DNA of 45,530 nt from Sphingomonas sp. (GTDB taxonomy: Bacteria > Pseudomonadota > Alphaproteobacteria > Sphingomonadales > Sphingomonadaceae). The notes below the pieces were generated by a model. The model was given only the letters and a program-made list of their open reading frames with translations, did not search any database and was not told the DNA's origin. Below are positions 17,354-26,837 of the stretch, in pieces. A program made the translations under genes and the position numbers. Location: assembly GCA_013816595.1 (NCBI GenBank), contig JACDEB010000006.1, positions 1-45,530 on the forward strand. The letters run 5' to 3'. Each line of letters opens with the position of its first letter. The stretch's first letter is position 1.

Positions 17354-17931
17354 TGCAGCCTCAGCGACAAATTGACGATCATCGCCGCGGTTGCCCCCCA
17401 GATCTTCCGGCCGTTCCAGTTGATCTCGTAATAGTGGCGGTCGCGGCCGCGGAACAGCGCTGTTCGGCGGTGCTGGTTGGAGGGATTGAGGACGAAGTCG
17501 AGCGGCGCCTCGAACCAGTCGGCGACTTCGTGTTCATGCGGCTCGAGCGCGAGCCCGGGCGGGATTATGCCAAGCACCGGCGTGACTTCGAACCAAGTGA
17601 TCGTTCGATAGGGGTCGAGCGCGCCGATGATGGTGACATTTGCAGGATCGAGGCCAAGCTCCTCATTGGCCTCGCGCAACGCTGCCGCGATTGCGCCCTC
17701 GCCATCATCGATCGTACCGCCGGGAAAGGCGACTTGGCCGGCATGGGTTCGCATATGTTCGCGCCGGACGGTCAGAATCATGCCGGGGCTTGCCCTATCA
17801 GTGATCGCGACGAGGACCGCGGCGGGAATCGCCGGTTGGTCCGCGTTGCCGTCGAAGTCGTCGCCATCGAGCAACGGTCGCGACTGATGCTGGTCAAGCG
17901 ACAAGCGGAACCGGTCGGCGAGCGCGCTCAT
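17344..17931 (-). CDS. Nudix hydrolase, CoA pyrophosphatase-like
   Basis: A 195-residue Nudix hydrolase. The Nudix box GGTIDDGEGAIAAALREANE followed by ELGL fits G-x5-E-x7-R-E-x2-E-E-x-G-U (about residues 72-95). Preceding it, the HMRTHAGQVAFPGG stretch with TVRREH matches the NudL/CoA-diphosphatase subgroup, which cleaves CoA into 4'-phosphopantetheine and 3',5'-ADP. The N-terminus reads MSALADRFRLSLDQHQ. Its ATG overlaps the TGA of the DUF1285 gene (ATGA) and its end overlaps the start of cca by 10 bases, so the three are translationally coupled. The substrate is inferred from the subgroup; the usual second motif LLTVRxxxLxxHAGQxxFPGG is only partly conserved. Confidence 0.9.
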   Translation of the reverse strand: MSALADRFRLSLDQHQSRPLLDGDDFDGNADQPAIPAAVLVAITDRASPGMILTVRREHMRTHAGQVAFPGGTIDDGEGAIAAALREANEELGLDPANVTIIGALDPYRTITWFEVTPVLGIIPPGLALEPHEHEVADWFEAPLDFVLNPSNQHRRTALFRGRDRHYYEINWNGRKIWGATAAMIVNLSLRLQWP

Positions 17932-18494
17932 TGCGGCTCAAGCCGGAAAAACGCGCCGTGGCTCCAGATGCCCGGCGGCTCATGGCCCTCGGCCAAGGCA
18001 ATTTCGGCAAGCTCGTAATAAATCGCGCGCGAAATTTCCGCTTCGAGACCGTGACGAACGAGCAGGCGCGGACTTGGCCCGGAAGCAGTGTCGACTATCG
18101 TCAGCGGGTGAGCGTCGTCGAGCATGACTGCGTCACCGCTATCGAGCGAGAAAGCGATGCGCCGCTGCTCGCCGTCGCCCTCGCTGCGCATGTCGATCGC
18201 TCGAAAGGCGGTGGTTTCAACCTCGATGCGGAGCTTTTCGACTGGCGTGACGAGGACGTGGCTGCCGTCGGGTTCCCGCCGCAACACGGTCGAAAACAGC
18301 CGGACCATCGCCGGTCGGCTGATCGGACTGCCCTGGTGGTACCAGGTGCCGTCGCGAGCGATGCGCATATCGGATTCGCCGCAATGGTCGGGGTTCCAGC
18401 GGTCGACCGGGGGTAGCCGACGCTCGTCGATCGCCTGTTGCAATTCGAACAGGCTGATACCCTGAAGGGCGATCGGGGCGCGGATTTCGGGCAT
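17928..18494 (-). CDS. DUF1285 domain protein
   Basis: A 188-residue cytosolic protein of the DUF1285 family. The signature is clear: PPVDRWNPDHCGESDMRIAR (about residues 31-50), then DGTWYHQGSPISRPAMVRLF and STVLRREPDGSHVLVTPVEK. Function is not established; structures of the family show a compact beta fold, with no known catalytic site. The ATG at 18494 is chosen because it has GGGGAGG immediately upstream and fits the family start; the frame stays open to 18875 but those residues show no coding character. It heads the operon with the Nudix and cca genes, a gene order common in sphingomonads and rhizobia as far as I recall, and is divergent from the SDR-folB pair across 81 bases. Confidence 0.9.
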   Translation of the reverse strand: MPEIRAPIALQGISLFELQQAIDERRLPPVDRWNPDHCGESDMRIARDGTWYHQGSPISRPAMVRLFSTVLRREPDGSHVLVTPVEKLRIEVETTAFRAIDMRSEGDGEQRRIAFSLDSGDAVMLDDAHPLTIVDTASGPSPRLLVRHGLEAEISRAIYYELAEIALAEGHEPPGIWSHGAFFRLEPQ

Positions 18495-18575
18495 ATGCCT
18501 CCCCTTGGATTGCTTCGCGCTTCCGCTCAATAGCTGGATTGCGTCGCTGCAGCGCTCGGTGCAGGAGTCGCGCCA

Positions 18576-19316
18576 ATGAACGGCCAGTCCGCCCGAACCG
18601 CAATTGTAACTGGTGCCGCTCGGCGCGTCGGAGCGGCGATTGCCGAGGCGCTGCTGGCCGATGACTGGACAGTCGTCGCTCACGTTCATCACGCAAACGA
18701 TGACGTGCCCAAGGGCGCTCACAAAATCGTCGCCGATTTGGCCGACCCGGCTTCGGCGGCGCGGATCATTGCAGCAGCGGATGGACATGCGCCGCTGCGC
18801 CTGTTGGTCAATAATGCGGCGCGCTTTGCGTGGGATGGGCCGGGCGAATTCAGCGCCAGTGAATTCGGTTCGCACATGGCGGTGAATTTGCGCGCGCCGG
18901 TAGCGCTCGCCGATGGGTTCGCTGCAGCGCAGGATGGCGAGGCCGATTCGTTGATCGTCAATTTGGTCGATTCGAAAGTCGCTGCCCCAAATCCCGATTA
19001 TCTGAGCTACACTCTATCCAAGATGGGGCTGGCCGACTGGACCAGGCTGGCGGCGCGGGCGTTCGCGGCGCGGCGGGTGCGGGTCAATGGAATCGCACCG
19101 GCACTAATCCTCCAGTCTTCCGGGCAGAGCGCCGAAAACTATCGCTCGATGCACGACCATAATCCGCTCCGCCGCGGGGTCGAGCCGGCGGATGTGATTG
19201 CAGCGCTGCGCTATTTGATCGACGCTCAAACGATGACCGGGCAAGTGCTGATCCTCGATTCGGGTCAACATTTCATGGCGCTCGACCGGGATGTTCAGTT
19301 CCTGGGGGATCGATGA
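18576..19316 (+). CDS. SDR oxidoreductase, pteridine reductase-like
   Basis: A 246-residue short-chain dehydrogenase/reductase. The cofactor loop reads TGAARRVGAAIA, the TGxxxRxG form used by pteridine reductases (PTR1, FolM) instead of the usual TGxxxGxG, and the acceptor NNAARF and catalytic Y-x-x-x-K (YLSYTLSK, about residues 143-150) are present. It overlaps folB by ATGA, so a role in reducing a dihydropterin or dihydrofolate in the folate pathway is well supported by both the motif and the neighbour. AGGAG lies 8 bases before the ATG. The exact product (dihydromonapterin reductase or other) cannot be told from the sequence alone. Confidence 0.88.
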   Translation: MNGQSARTAIVTGAARRVGAAIAEALLADDWTVVAHVHHANDDVPKGAHKIVADLADPASAARIIAAADGHAPLRLLVNNAARFAWDGPGEFSASEFGSHMAVNLRAPVALADGFAAAQDGEADSLIVNLVDSKVAAPNPDYLSYTLSKMGLADWTRLAARAFAARRVRVNGIAPALILQSSGQSAENYRSMHDHNPLRRGVEPADVIAALRYLIDAQTMTGQVLILDSGQHFMALDRDVQFLGDR

Positions 19317-19738
19317 CCGAATTAGCGCCACATATTTCGGGACTCGTTCCCAATCACCTCGCGGTTCGATCGGCGCGGATCATCCTCGATTCGTTCGCGG
19401 TCCAGGTCGATGTCGGCTTTCACGAATTCGAGATTGGAACGCCGCAGCGATTGCTAATCAGCGTCGAGATTTGGCTCGCCGATTCGACCGCGCCGGCCGA
19501 TGACGATCCGGAGCTGGCGTGGAATTACGATGTCGTGCGCCAATTGGTTGAGCGAATCGCCACGAGCCGCCGCTACAATCTGCAGGAAACACTGGCCCAC
19601 AAACTGTTCGAAACAATATCCGCGCACCGCGGTGTGAGCGCACTTCGAGTGCGGACGTCGAAGCCGGACATTTACGCCGATGCGCATGGAGTCGGGGTCG
19701 AAATCGCCTCCTTCAAAGGACTTTGGCCCGATTCATAA
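19313..19738 (+). CDS. folB: Dihydroneopterin aldolase
   Basis: FolB converts 7,8-dihydroneopterin to 6-hydroxymethyl-7,8-dihydropterin in folate synthesis. The 141-residue protein has the family fold elements: an N-terminal strand RIILDSFAVQVDVGFHEFE (compare the usual L-x-V-x-x-x-I-G-V-x-x-x-E), the ISVEIWLAD strand, the NYDVVRQLVERIATSRRYNL segment, and the substrate-binding glutamate in LQETLAHKLFETI. The residue set is intact apart from a longer N-terminus by about 20 residues. Translation is coupled to the preceding SDR by an ATGA overlap. No folP, folK or folE is present in the window. Confidence 0.92.
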   Translation: MTELAPHISGLVPNHLAVRSARIILDSFAVQVDVGFHEFEIGTPQRLLISVEIWLADSTAPADDDPELAWNYDVVRQLVERIATSRRYNLQETLAHKLFETISAHRGVSALRVRTSKPDIYADAHGVGVEIASFKGLWPDS

Positions 19739-19832
19739 AGCGTTATTGGCAAGATCGCGGATTGCTGCCTTTCGGATATGGAACAAAATGCGTTGCACGG
19801 CCTTTGAGGCCGATGTAGGGAAGCGCGCTTGG

Positions 19833-19859
19833 CGTCGATGATATGTTGATACATCGACG
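19833..19859. promoter_or_regulatory. Inverted repeat upstream of tonB
   Basis: CGTCGATG (19833-19840) and CATCGACG (19852-19859) are a perfect 8-base inverted repeat with an 11-base spacer, in the 205-base gap between folB and tonB. It may be an operator or an RNA hairpin in the tonB leader. A smaller hairpin CGGCC-TTTGA-GGCCG lies at 19798-19812 and could mark the end of the folB transcript. The repeat does not resemble a Fur or Irr box. Confidence 0.35.
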
Positions 19860-19943
19860 GCTCAACAAAGGCGGCAGAATGTCCGTTCGGATGTTCGGTC
19901 AGACCGTGAAGCGTCACGGCGTGTCGAGGAGAACATTGGGTTA

Positions 19944-20596
19944 ATGTCATACGCCCAAAAGAAAGAGATTAGCGGCAACCGAACGGTAGCCATTATCATG
20001 GTCGTCGTGATCCAGTTCGCGCTGGGTTATGCGATCGTCACTGGTCTCGCCTATATGTGATCAAGAAGGCGGCCGAGGATCTCAAGACGTTCGACGTCGA
20101 GGAAGAACCGCCGCCCCCCGAGCCGCCGCCCCCGCCGCCCAAGGATATGCCGGATCTGCCGCCGCCGCCGACGACTCCGCCGCCGCTGGTGACGATGAAT
20201 GCGCCGCCGCCGCCGATTCAGATCCAGGTCGCGCCGCCGCCGATGATTCCGCCGGTTGCTCCGCGGCCGCCGGCACCGCCGCCGCCGCCTCGCAAAACCC
20301 AGTCCGCGACCAGCGCTAAGGGCGACCTGCGTACCTTGTTCAGTTCCGACGACTATCCTGCTTCGGCGCAGGCTGCCAATGCTGAAGGAACGGCGCAGGC
20401 GTCATTGACGATCGGGCCAGACGGACGTGTCAGCGGGTGTAACATAACCCGTTCGAGTGGCAATAGTGCGCTCGACGCTGCAACCTGCAGCATCCTCCGT
20501 CGTCGCGCCAAGTTCACCCCGGCGCGCGACAGCAACGGCAATGCAACGTCGGATACTATTACCACGCCGCCGATTAGCTGGCGTCTCGAAGGTTGA
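19944..20596 (+). pseudogene. tonB: TonB energy transducer with a single-base frameshift
   Basis: TonB couples the proton motive force to outer-membrane receptors. Frame one (ATG 19944) gives MSYAQKKEISGNRTVAIIMV and the membrane anchor up to ATGLAYM-like residues (VTGLAYM), then stops at TGA 20058. Frame two (GTG 20057 onward) gives IKKAAEDLKTFDVEEEPPPP, a long periplasmic proline-rich spacer (about 20110-20295) and the C-terminal domain with DYPASAQAANAEGTAQASLT, GPDGRVSGCNI and ALDAATCSILRRRAKFTPAR. One lost base near 20054, where TATATGTG should probably read TATAATGTG (Y-N-V), would join them into a 217-residue protein. The downstream exbB and two exbD genes are intact. Because the broken gene would abolish the whole system, a sequence error is a serious possibility. 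GTG 20057 overlaps the TGA, so re-initiation could occur but would yield an unanchored protein. Confidence 0.85.
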
Positions 20597-20638
20597 TATT
20601 CAAACGACAACGATAGATTTCAAAAGGAAGCACAAGTC

Positions 20639-21382
20639 ATGCAAGCACCTCCGCCCGCAGTCGAAAACCCCTATGGCCTAATTCCAGCCCTGCAACAGGG
20701 TGGCATCATCGCAATTTCGGTGTTCGTCATCCTGGTCGTCATGTCGGTGGCCTCATTCTACATCCTGTTTACCAAGTGGATGCAGCAGCAGAAGATCATC
20801 AACCAGGGCAAGAAGGTCCGGGCCAGTTTCTGGAATTCGCCCAATTTGCGCGAAGCCGCCAACAAGCTCGAAGCCAAGAGCGCCTATCGCTCGATCGTCG
20901 ATGATGCGATCATCGCTCAGGAACAGCATGGTAAACTGACCGACCCGATCGATCAGCACGACTGGATGGCCAACAGCCTGGCGCGCAGCCAGGGTGGCAT
21001 CGGATCGCGCCTCGGCGAAGGTCTGGCCTTTCTCGCCACCGTTGGTTCGACCGCGCCGTTCATCGGTCTCTTCGGTACCGTTGTCGGCATCTATCGCGCG
21101 CTGATCAAGATCGGTGCGGCAGGACAGGCATCGATCGACGCCGTTGCCGGCCCGGTCGGTGAAGCGCTGATCATGACCGCCCTTGGTCTAGTCGTCGCGG
21201 TTCCCGCGGTGCTCGCCTACAACTGGCTGATCCGCCGCAACAAGTCGATCATGGAAGATCTCGCGGCCTTCACCAACGACCTTCACGGCTATCTGATGTC
21301 GAATGGTGCGGTGAAGCCGAACATGGGATCGGCGCCCAAGTCGACGGGTGCGCCCAAGCCGGCAACCGCGCCGGCCCGTTAA
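20639..21382 (+). CDS. exbB: ExbB/TolQ-type proton channel subunit
   Basis: A 247-residue inner-membrane protein forming the pentameric proton channel that powers TonB. It has an N-terminal helix (GGIIAISVFVILVVMSVASF, about residues 21-40) and two further helices around GLAFLATVGSTAPFIGLFGT and MTALGLVVAVPAVLAYNWLI. The conserved ExbB/TolQ/MotA core sequence (GSTAPFIGLFGTVVGIYRAL) is intact. The tail is rich in Pro, Ala and Thr (SAPKSTGAPKPATAPAR). AAGGAAG precedes the ATG. Position after tonB and before two exbD genes favours ExbB over TolQ; no tolR, tolA, tolB or pal follows. Confidence 0.94.
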   Translation: MQAPPPAVENPYGLIPALQQGGIIAISVFVILVVMSVASFYILFTKWMQQQKIINQGKKVRASFWNSPNLREAANKLEAKSAYRSIVDDAIIAQEQHGKLTDPIDQHDWMANSLARSQGGIGSRLGEGLAFLATVGSTAPFIGLFGTVVGIYRALIKIGAAGQASIDAVAGPVGEALIMTALGLVVAVPAVLAYNWLIRRNKSIMEDLAAFTNDLHGYLMSNGAVKPNMGSAPKSTGAPKPATAPAR

Positions 21383-21390
21383 GTCAATTC

Positions 21391-21422
21391 GGGGAAGGGC
21401 GGCTTCAGCCTGCACCTTCCCC
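21391..21422 (+). promoter_or_regulatory. Hairpin between exbB and the first exbD
   Basis: GGGGAAGG (21391-21398) pairs with CCTTCCCC (21415-21422), with an inner GGC/GCC step in the loop. It lies in the 76-base gap between exbB and exbD and is not followed by a T-run. Its likely effect is to protect the exbB message or to reduce exbD expression relative to exbB, which would suit the 5:2 ExbB:ExbD stoichiometry known for the complex. Confidence 0.5.
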
Positions 21423-21458
21423 GTACGTACCAGCGGATCAAGCAAGGAAAGTTAGCCA

Positions 21459-21947
21459 ATGGCAATGACTGTAGGCTCAGGGGACGAAGAAGAGGTCCCC
21501 ATGTCCGATATCAACGTCGTGCCGTTCACGGACGTTATGCTGGTGCTCGTGATCATCTTCTTGATCGCGGTTCCGGTGGCTATTCAAACCGTTCCCATCA
21601 GCCTTCCCAAGGTGCGGTATGAAGCAACCACGACCAAGCCCGAAAACGTCTCGCTGATCGTGCGCAACGGCGCGAACGGAAGCTGCGAGGTTTATTGGGG
21701 CATGCAGCGGGTGAACCAGAAAGAACTGCTCGACCGCGGTGTGAAGAAGCTGGAAGACCAGATCAAGAAGGTCGGCGGAGTCCAGAACATCACTGAAGAA
21801 AACATGCCCGAAGCGCACATCCGCGGGGATATTAACGCACAATATAAGTGCATCGGCGCAGCGATCATCACCATGCAGCAGGCTGGGTTTCAGCGGGTCG
21901 GGTTCATTTCCGAACCGCCGCCGCTGGCCGGCGTCCGGGCCGAGTAG
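21459..21947 (+). CDS. exbD: ExbD/TolR-type transporter subunit, first copy
   Basis: A 162-residue protein with one N-terminal membrane helix and a periplasmic domain. It reads MSDINVVPFTDVMLVLVIIF: the conserved transmembrane aspartate in P-F-T-D-V-M-L-V-L is the proton-path residue. The periplasmic part includes VYWGMQRVNQKELLDRGVKK and ends with QQAGFQRVGFISEPP, as in ExbD. A second ATG follows at 21501 (start of MSDIN), but the upstream MAMTVGSGDEEEVP stretch is typical of sphingomonad ExbD and AAGGAAAG precedes the first ATG. Two differing ExbD copies follow one ExbB in this operon, an arrangement frequent in TonB systems of sphingomonads and xanthomonads. Confidence 0.93.
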   Translation: MAMTVGSGDEEEVPMSDINVVPFTDVMLVLVIIFLIAVPVAIQTVPISLPKVRYEATTTKPENVSLIVRNGANGSCEVYWGMQRVNQKELLDRGVKKLEDQIKKVGGVQNITEENMPEAHIRGDINAQYKCIGAAIITMQQAGFQRVGFISEPPPLAGVRAE

Positions 21948-21959
21948 GAGTTAGCCGCC

Positions 21960-22394
21960 ATGTCAATGCAGACTTCCAGCGAAAACACCACCGGCGAACC
22001 GATGATCGACATCAACACGACGCCGCTTATCGACGTCATGTTGGTGCTTCTGATCATGCTTATCATCACCATCCCGATCCAGAGCCACGCGGTGAAGCTC
22101 GACCTTCCGGTCGCGCAGCAGAACCCGCCGCCGCAAGTGATCGATCCGGTCAAGAATACGGTGGTGATCAGCGCCAATGGCGACATTCTGTGGAATGGCC
22201 AGCCGGTCAGCCAGCCGCAGCTTCGCGCCTATCTCGACGCGACTCAGCAAATGGCGGTGATCCCCGAACTTCACCTTCAGCCCGACGCGACCGCGCGCTA
22301 CATGGTGGTCGATGAAGTGTTGGCGATCACCAAGCAGGCTCACGTCCAGAAAATGGGCTTCGTCGGAAACGAATATTATACAGCGGTCTTTTAG
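21960..22394 (+). CDS. exbD: ExbD/TolR-type transporter subunit, second copy
   Basis: A 144-residue paralogue of the preceding protein, 12 bases downstream. The membrane segment reads DINTTPLIDVMLVLLIMLII with the conserved Asp in P-L-I-D-V-M-L-V-L; the periplasmic domain contains AVKLDLPVAQQNPPP, ISANGDILWNGQPVSQPQLR and TKQAHVQKMGFVGNE. Sequence differs widely from the first copy outside the core, so this is old duplication and not a recent one. It is the last gene of the operon, followed by a strong intrinsic terminator. In Xanthomonas the second ExbD is needed only for some uptake functions; a division of labour here is inference. Confidence 0.93.
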   Translation: MSMQTSSENTTGEPMIDINTTPLIDVMLVLLIMLIITIPIQSHAVKLDLPVAQQNPPPQVIDPVKNTVVISANGDILWNGQPVSQPQLRAYLDATQQMAVIPELHLQPDATARYMVVDEVLAITKQAHVQKMGFVGNEYYTAVF

Positions 22395-22422
22395 GTTCGC
22401 CTGAGACCTGCTGCGAACTGAA

Positions 22423-22449
22423 GGGCGGTCCCGCGGGGCCGCCCTTTTT
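22423..22449 (+). terminator. Intrinsic terminator of the tonB-exb operon
   Basis: GGGCGG-T-CCC pairs with GGG-CCGCCC around GCG (22423-22444), and five T follow at 22445-22449. The stem is 9 base pairs with one bulged T. It lies 28 bases after the second exbD stop and 51 bases before glmU, so it separates the two operons. Confidence 0.9.
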
Positions 22450-22500
22450 CGTGACCCGCGACACTGGCGCTCGGCAAGACGCCATGGCATTGCTCCGCGG

Positions 22501-23855
22501 ATGAAGTCGAAGCATCGTTTTGCAGTCGTCGTGCTTGCCGCCGGTCAGGGATCCCGGATGCGTTCGGACACGCACAAGGTGCTTCACCCGATCGCCAGCC
22601 GGCCGCTTCTGCTTCACCTGCTCGACAGGGTCGATGCACTCGGCGCCGACAAGCGCGTGGTTGTGGTCGGCAAGGGCCGCGAGCAGGTCGAGCAGGCAAT
22701 CGCCGGGCGGGCAACGGAAATCGCCGTCCAGGCGGAGCAGAAGGGCACCGGCCATGCCGTCCAGCAGGCGGCTTCCACATTCACCGGCTACGACGGGCCG
22801 ATCCTCATCCTGTACGGCGACACGCCGTTCGTCGAGACCGAGACTCTGGGCCGGATGCTCGACCGGCTCGACGCTCAGGATGGACCCGGAGTCGTCGTCC
22901 TCGCTTCGCGCCAGGCCGACCCGGCAAACTATGGGCGGATCATCCTTGCCAGCGACGACCGCATCGCACGCATGGTCGAATGTCGTGACGCGACGGCGCA
23001 GGAGCGCGCGATCGACCTGTGCAATTCGGGAATGATGGCGGTCCGCTCCGGCGATTTATTCCGCTGGCTCGACCAGGTCAGCAACGACAATGCGGCGCAC
23101 GAATATTACCTCCCCGACATCGTCAACATCGCCGCCGCCGAGGGGCGCGAGGCGGTGGTCATCATCGGCGATCCGTACGAGGCCGCGGGCGTCAACAGCC
23201 GCGCCGAACTGGCTCACCTCGAGCTCGAATGGCAGCGCCGCCGGCGCGAGCAAATTCTCGACGAAGGCGCGACCCTGATCGACCCCGAAAGCGTGTGGTT
23301 CGCATTCGATACCAAACTCGGGCGCGACGTCACGGTCGAACCGCATGTCGTATTCGGGCCCGGGGTACGCGTCGCCGACAGAGCGACCATCCACGCTTTC
23401 TCCCACATCGAGGGCGCGACCATCGGCGCGGGCGCTAGCATCGGCCCGTTCGCGCGCATCCGCCCCGGTACCGAGCTTGCCGAAAACACCAAGGTGGGCA
23501 ATTTCGTCGAGCTCAAGAAAGCGCAAGTCGCGGCCGGAGCCAAGGTCAATCATCTGTCTTACATCGGCGACACCAAGATTGGCGCGAAGGCCAATATCGG
23601 CGCCGGGACCATCACCTGCAATTACGACGGGTTCGGCAAATATCCGACGGTCATTGGCGAAGGTGCGTTCATCGGCTCGAACAGTGCGCTGGTGGCGCCG
23701 GTGACGATCGGCGCGGGCGCGATTGTCGGCGCGGGGTCGGTCATCACACAGGACGTCGCCGCCGAGAGCCTAGCGGTCGAACGCAGCGAACAACGCGGCA
23801 TCGCCGGCTGGGCCAAACGCTTCCGCGCGCGGATGGACGGAAAGAAAGCCGGCTG

Positions 23856-23856
<1 letters not shown>
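22501..23856 (+). CDS. glmU: Bifunctional UDP-N-acetylglucosamine pyrophosphorylase/acetyltransferase
   Basis: GlmU acetylates glucosamine-1-phosphate and couples it to UTP, giving UDP-GlcNAc for peptidoglycan and lipopolysaccharide. The 451-residue enzyme opens with the nucleotidyltransferase signature VLAAGQGSRMRSDTHKVLHP (about residues 11-30), then EQKGTGHAVQQA and YGDTPFV. The C-terminal left-handed beta helix shows hexapeptide repeats (IGAGASIGPFARIRPG, VGNFVELKKA) and the catalytic region KVNHLSYIGDTKIGAKANIG, with NIGAGTITCNYDG. Length is normal. Its TGA and the glmS ATG overlap (TGATG), so the two consecutive steps of the pathway are coupled in translation. Confidence 0.97.
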
Positions 23857-25678
<1,822 letters not shown>

Positions 25679-25679
<1 letters not shown>

Positions 25680-26449
25680 TGGTTGCCGAGCCGTTTAAGT
25701 TCGCTGGCGTCAATGGCCAGATGCTCGACGGTCGGATCGAGCTTGCGCACGGCAAATTGCGCGGGACTGCATTATTCGCCCATTGTTTCACCTGCGGCAA
25801 ACAAAGCCTGGCGGCGACCCGCATCGCCAAAGCGCTCGCCGCCGACGGCTGGTCGGTGTTGCGGTTCGATTTCACCGGACTCGGCGATAGTGACGGCGAT
25901 TTCGGCAATTCGGGCTTCAACGGCAACGTCGAGGACCTGGTTGCCGCTACGAAGGCGCTGGAACTGACCCATCAGGCGCCGGCCTTGCTTGTCGGGCACA
26001 GCCTTGGCGGTGCGGCGGTGATCGCCGCGGCCGACCACAATGCGAGCGCGACCGCGGTCGCGACGATCGGCGCTCCGTTCAACGTCGAGCATCTGCTCGA
26101 ACGGCTCGATCAGGATGGACTTGCTCGGGTCGCCAAGTCCGGCGCCGCGCCGGTTTCGATTAATGGCCGTGAATTTTGCCTGACCAACGACTTCATCGCC
26201 CAGGTTCACCATCAGCCGCAGGGTGAGCGGCTGGCCAAGCTCGACCGGGCATTGCTGGTCATGCATGCTCCGAGCGATAGAATTGTCGGGCTCGACAATG
26301 CCAAGTCGATCTTCGACGCTGCGAAGCACCCCAAGAGCTTCGTCGCGCTGGACGGTGCCGATCATTTGCTAACGGCGCCTGGATCGGCCGATTATGCCGC
26401 CGGGATCATCGCTGCTTGGGCAAGCCGCTACGCGATGGTTGAACAGTGA
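25679..26449 (+). CDS. Alpha/beta hydrolase, stand-alone relative of OsmC-fused type
   Basis: A 256-residue hydrolase. The sequence ALFAHCFTCGKQSLAATRIA and VLRFDFTGLGDSDGDFGNSG is that of the hydrolase half of the proteins usually found fused to an OsmC peroxidase domain. The nucleophile elbow is GHSLGGAAVI (Ser at about residue 108), the acid is probably in HAPSDRIVG and the His in GADHLL near the end. The protein ends directly after these, so the OsmC half is absent. The start is ATG 25679 (GTG 25676 is the alternative), overlapping the glmS stop, and its own stop overlaps the next gene. The substrate is unknown. Confidence 0.85.
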
Positions 26450-26829
26450 CTGGCGAAGGCGGCTGTCATTGCGGCACGGTGCGGTTCGCGGTCACGTTGC
26501 CCGAGCCGCCAGTGCCGGCACTGGATTGCAATTGTTCGATCTGTTCGATGAGCGGATTTCTTCACATCATCGTCGCGCATGGCGATTTCGAACTGCTGAG
26601 CGGGCGCGATGTGCTGACTGCTTACCGCTTCGGGACCGAAGCGGCAGAGCATCTCTTCTGTTCGAGTTGCGGCGTCAAAAGCTTCTACCAGCCGCGCAGC
26701 CATCCCGATGCGTGGAGCGTCAACGCCCATTGTCTCGATCACTGTCCGGAACTCGCGGTCGAGCAATTCGACGGCCGCAATTGGGAACGCTCGGCCGGGC
26801 GGCTCGACCATAAGCACAGCCCGGACTAG
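26446..26829 (+). CDS. GFA/CENP-V family zinc protein
   Basis: A 127-residue protein of the glutathione-dependent formaldehyde-activating (GFA, CENP-V) fold. Cysteines for the two zinc sites are visible: GGCHCGTVRF, LDCNCSICSM and FCSSCGVKSF. The start is GTG 26446 within the stop codon of the preceding hydrolase (GTGA). Despite the family name, most members are not proven to act on formaldehyde, and the true role is unknown here. Length is typical for the single-domain form. It is followed 8 bases later by alr. Confidence 0.88.
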   Translation: MTGEGGCHCGTVRFAVTLPEPPVPALDCNCSICSMSGFLHIIVAHGDFELLSGRDVLTAYRFGTEAAEHLFCSSCGVKSFYQPRSHPDAWSVNAHCLDHCPELAVEQFDGRNWERSAGRLDHKHSPD

Positions 26830-26837
26830 GCAGGGTC

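Noticed and set aside
18495-18875. Longer start for the DUF1285 protein
   Set aside because: The extra residues overlap the divergent SDR gene and its control region and do not resemble the family; ATG 18494 has a strong ribosome site.
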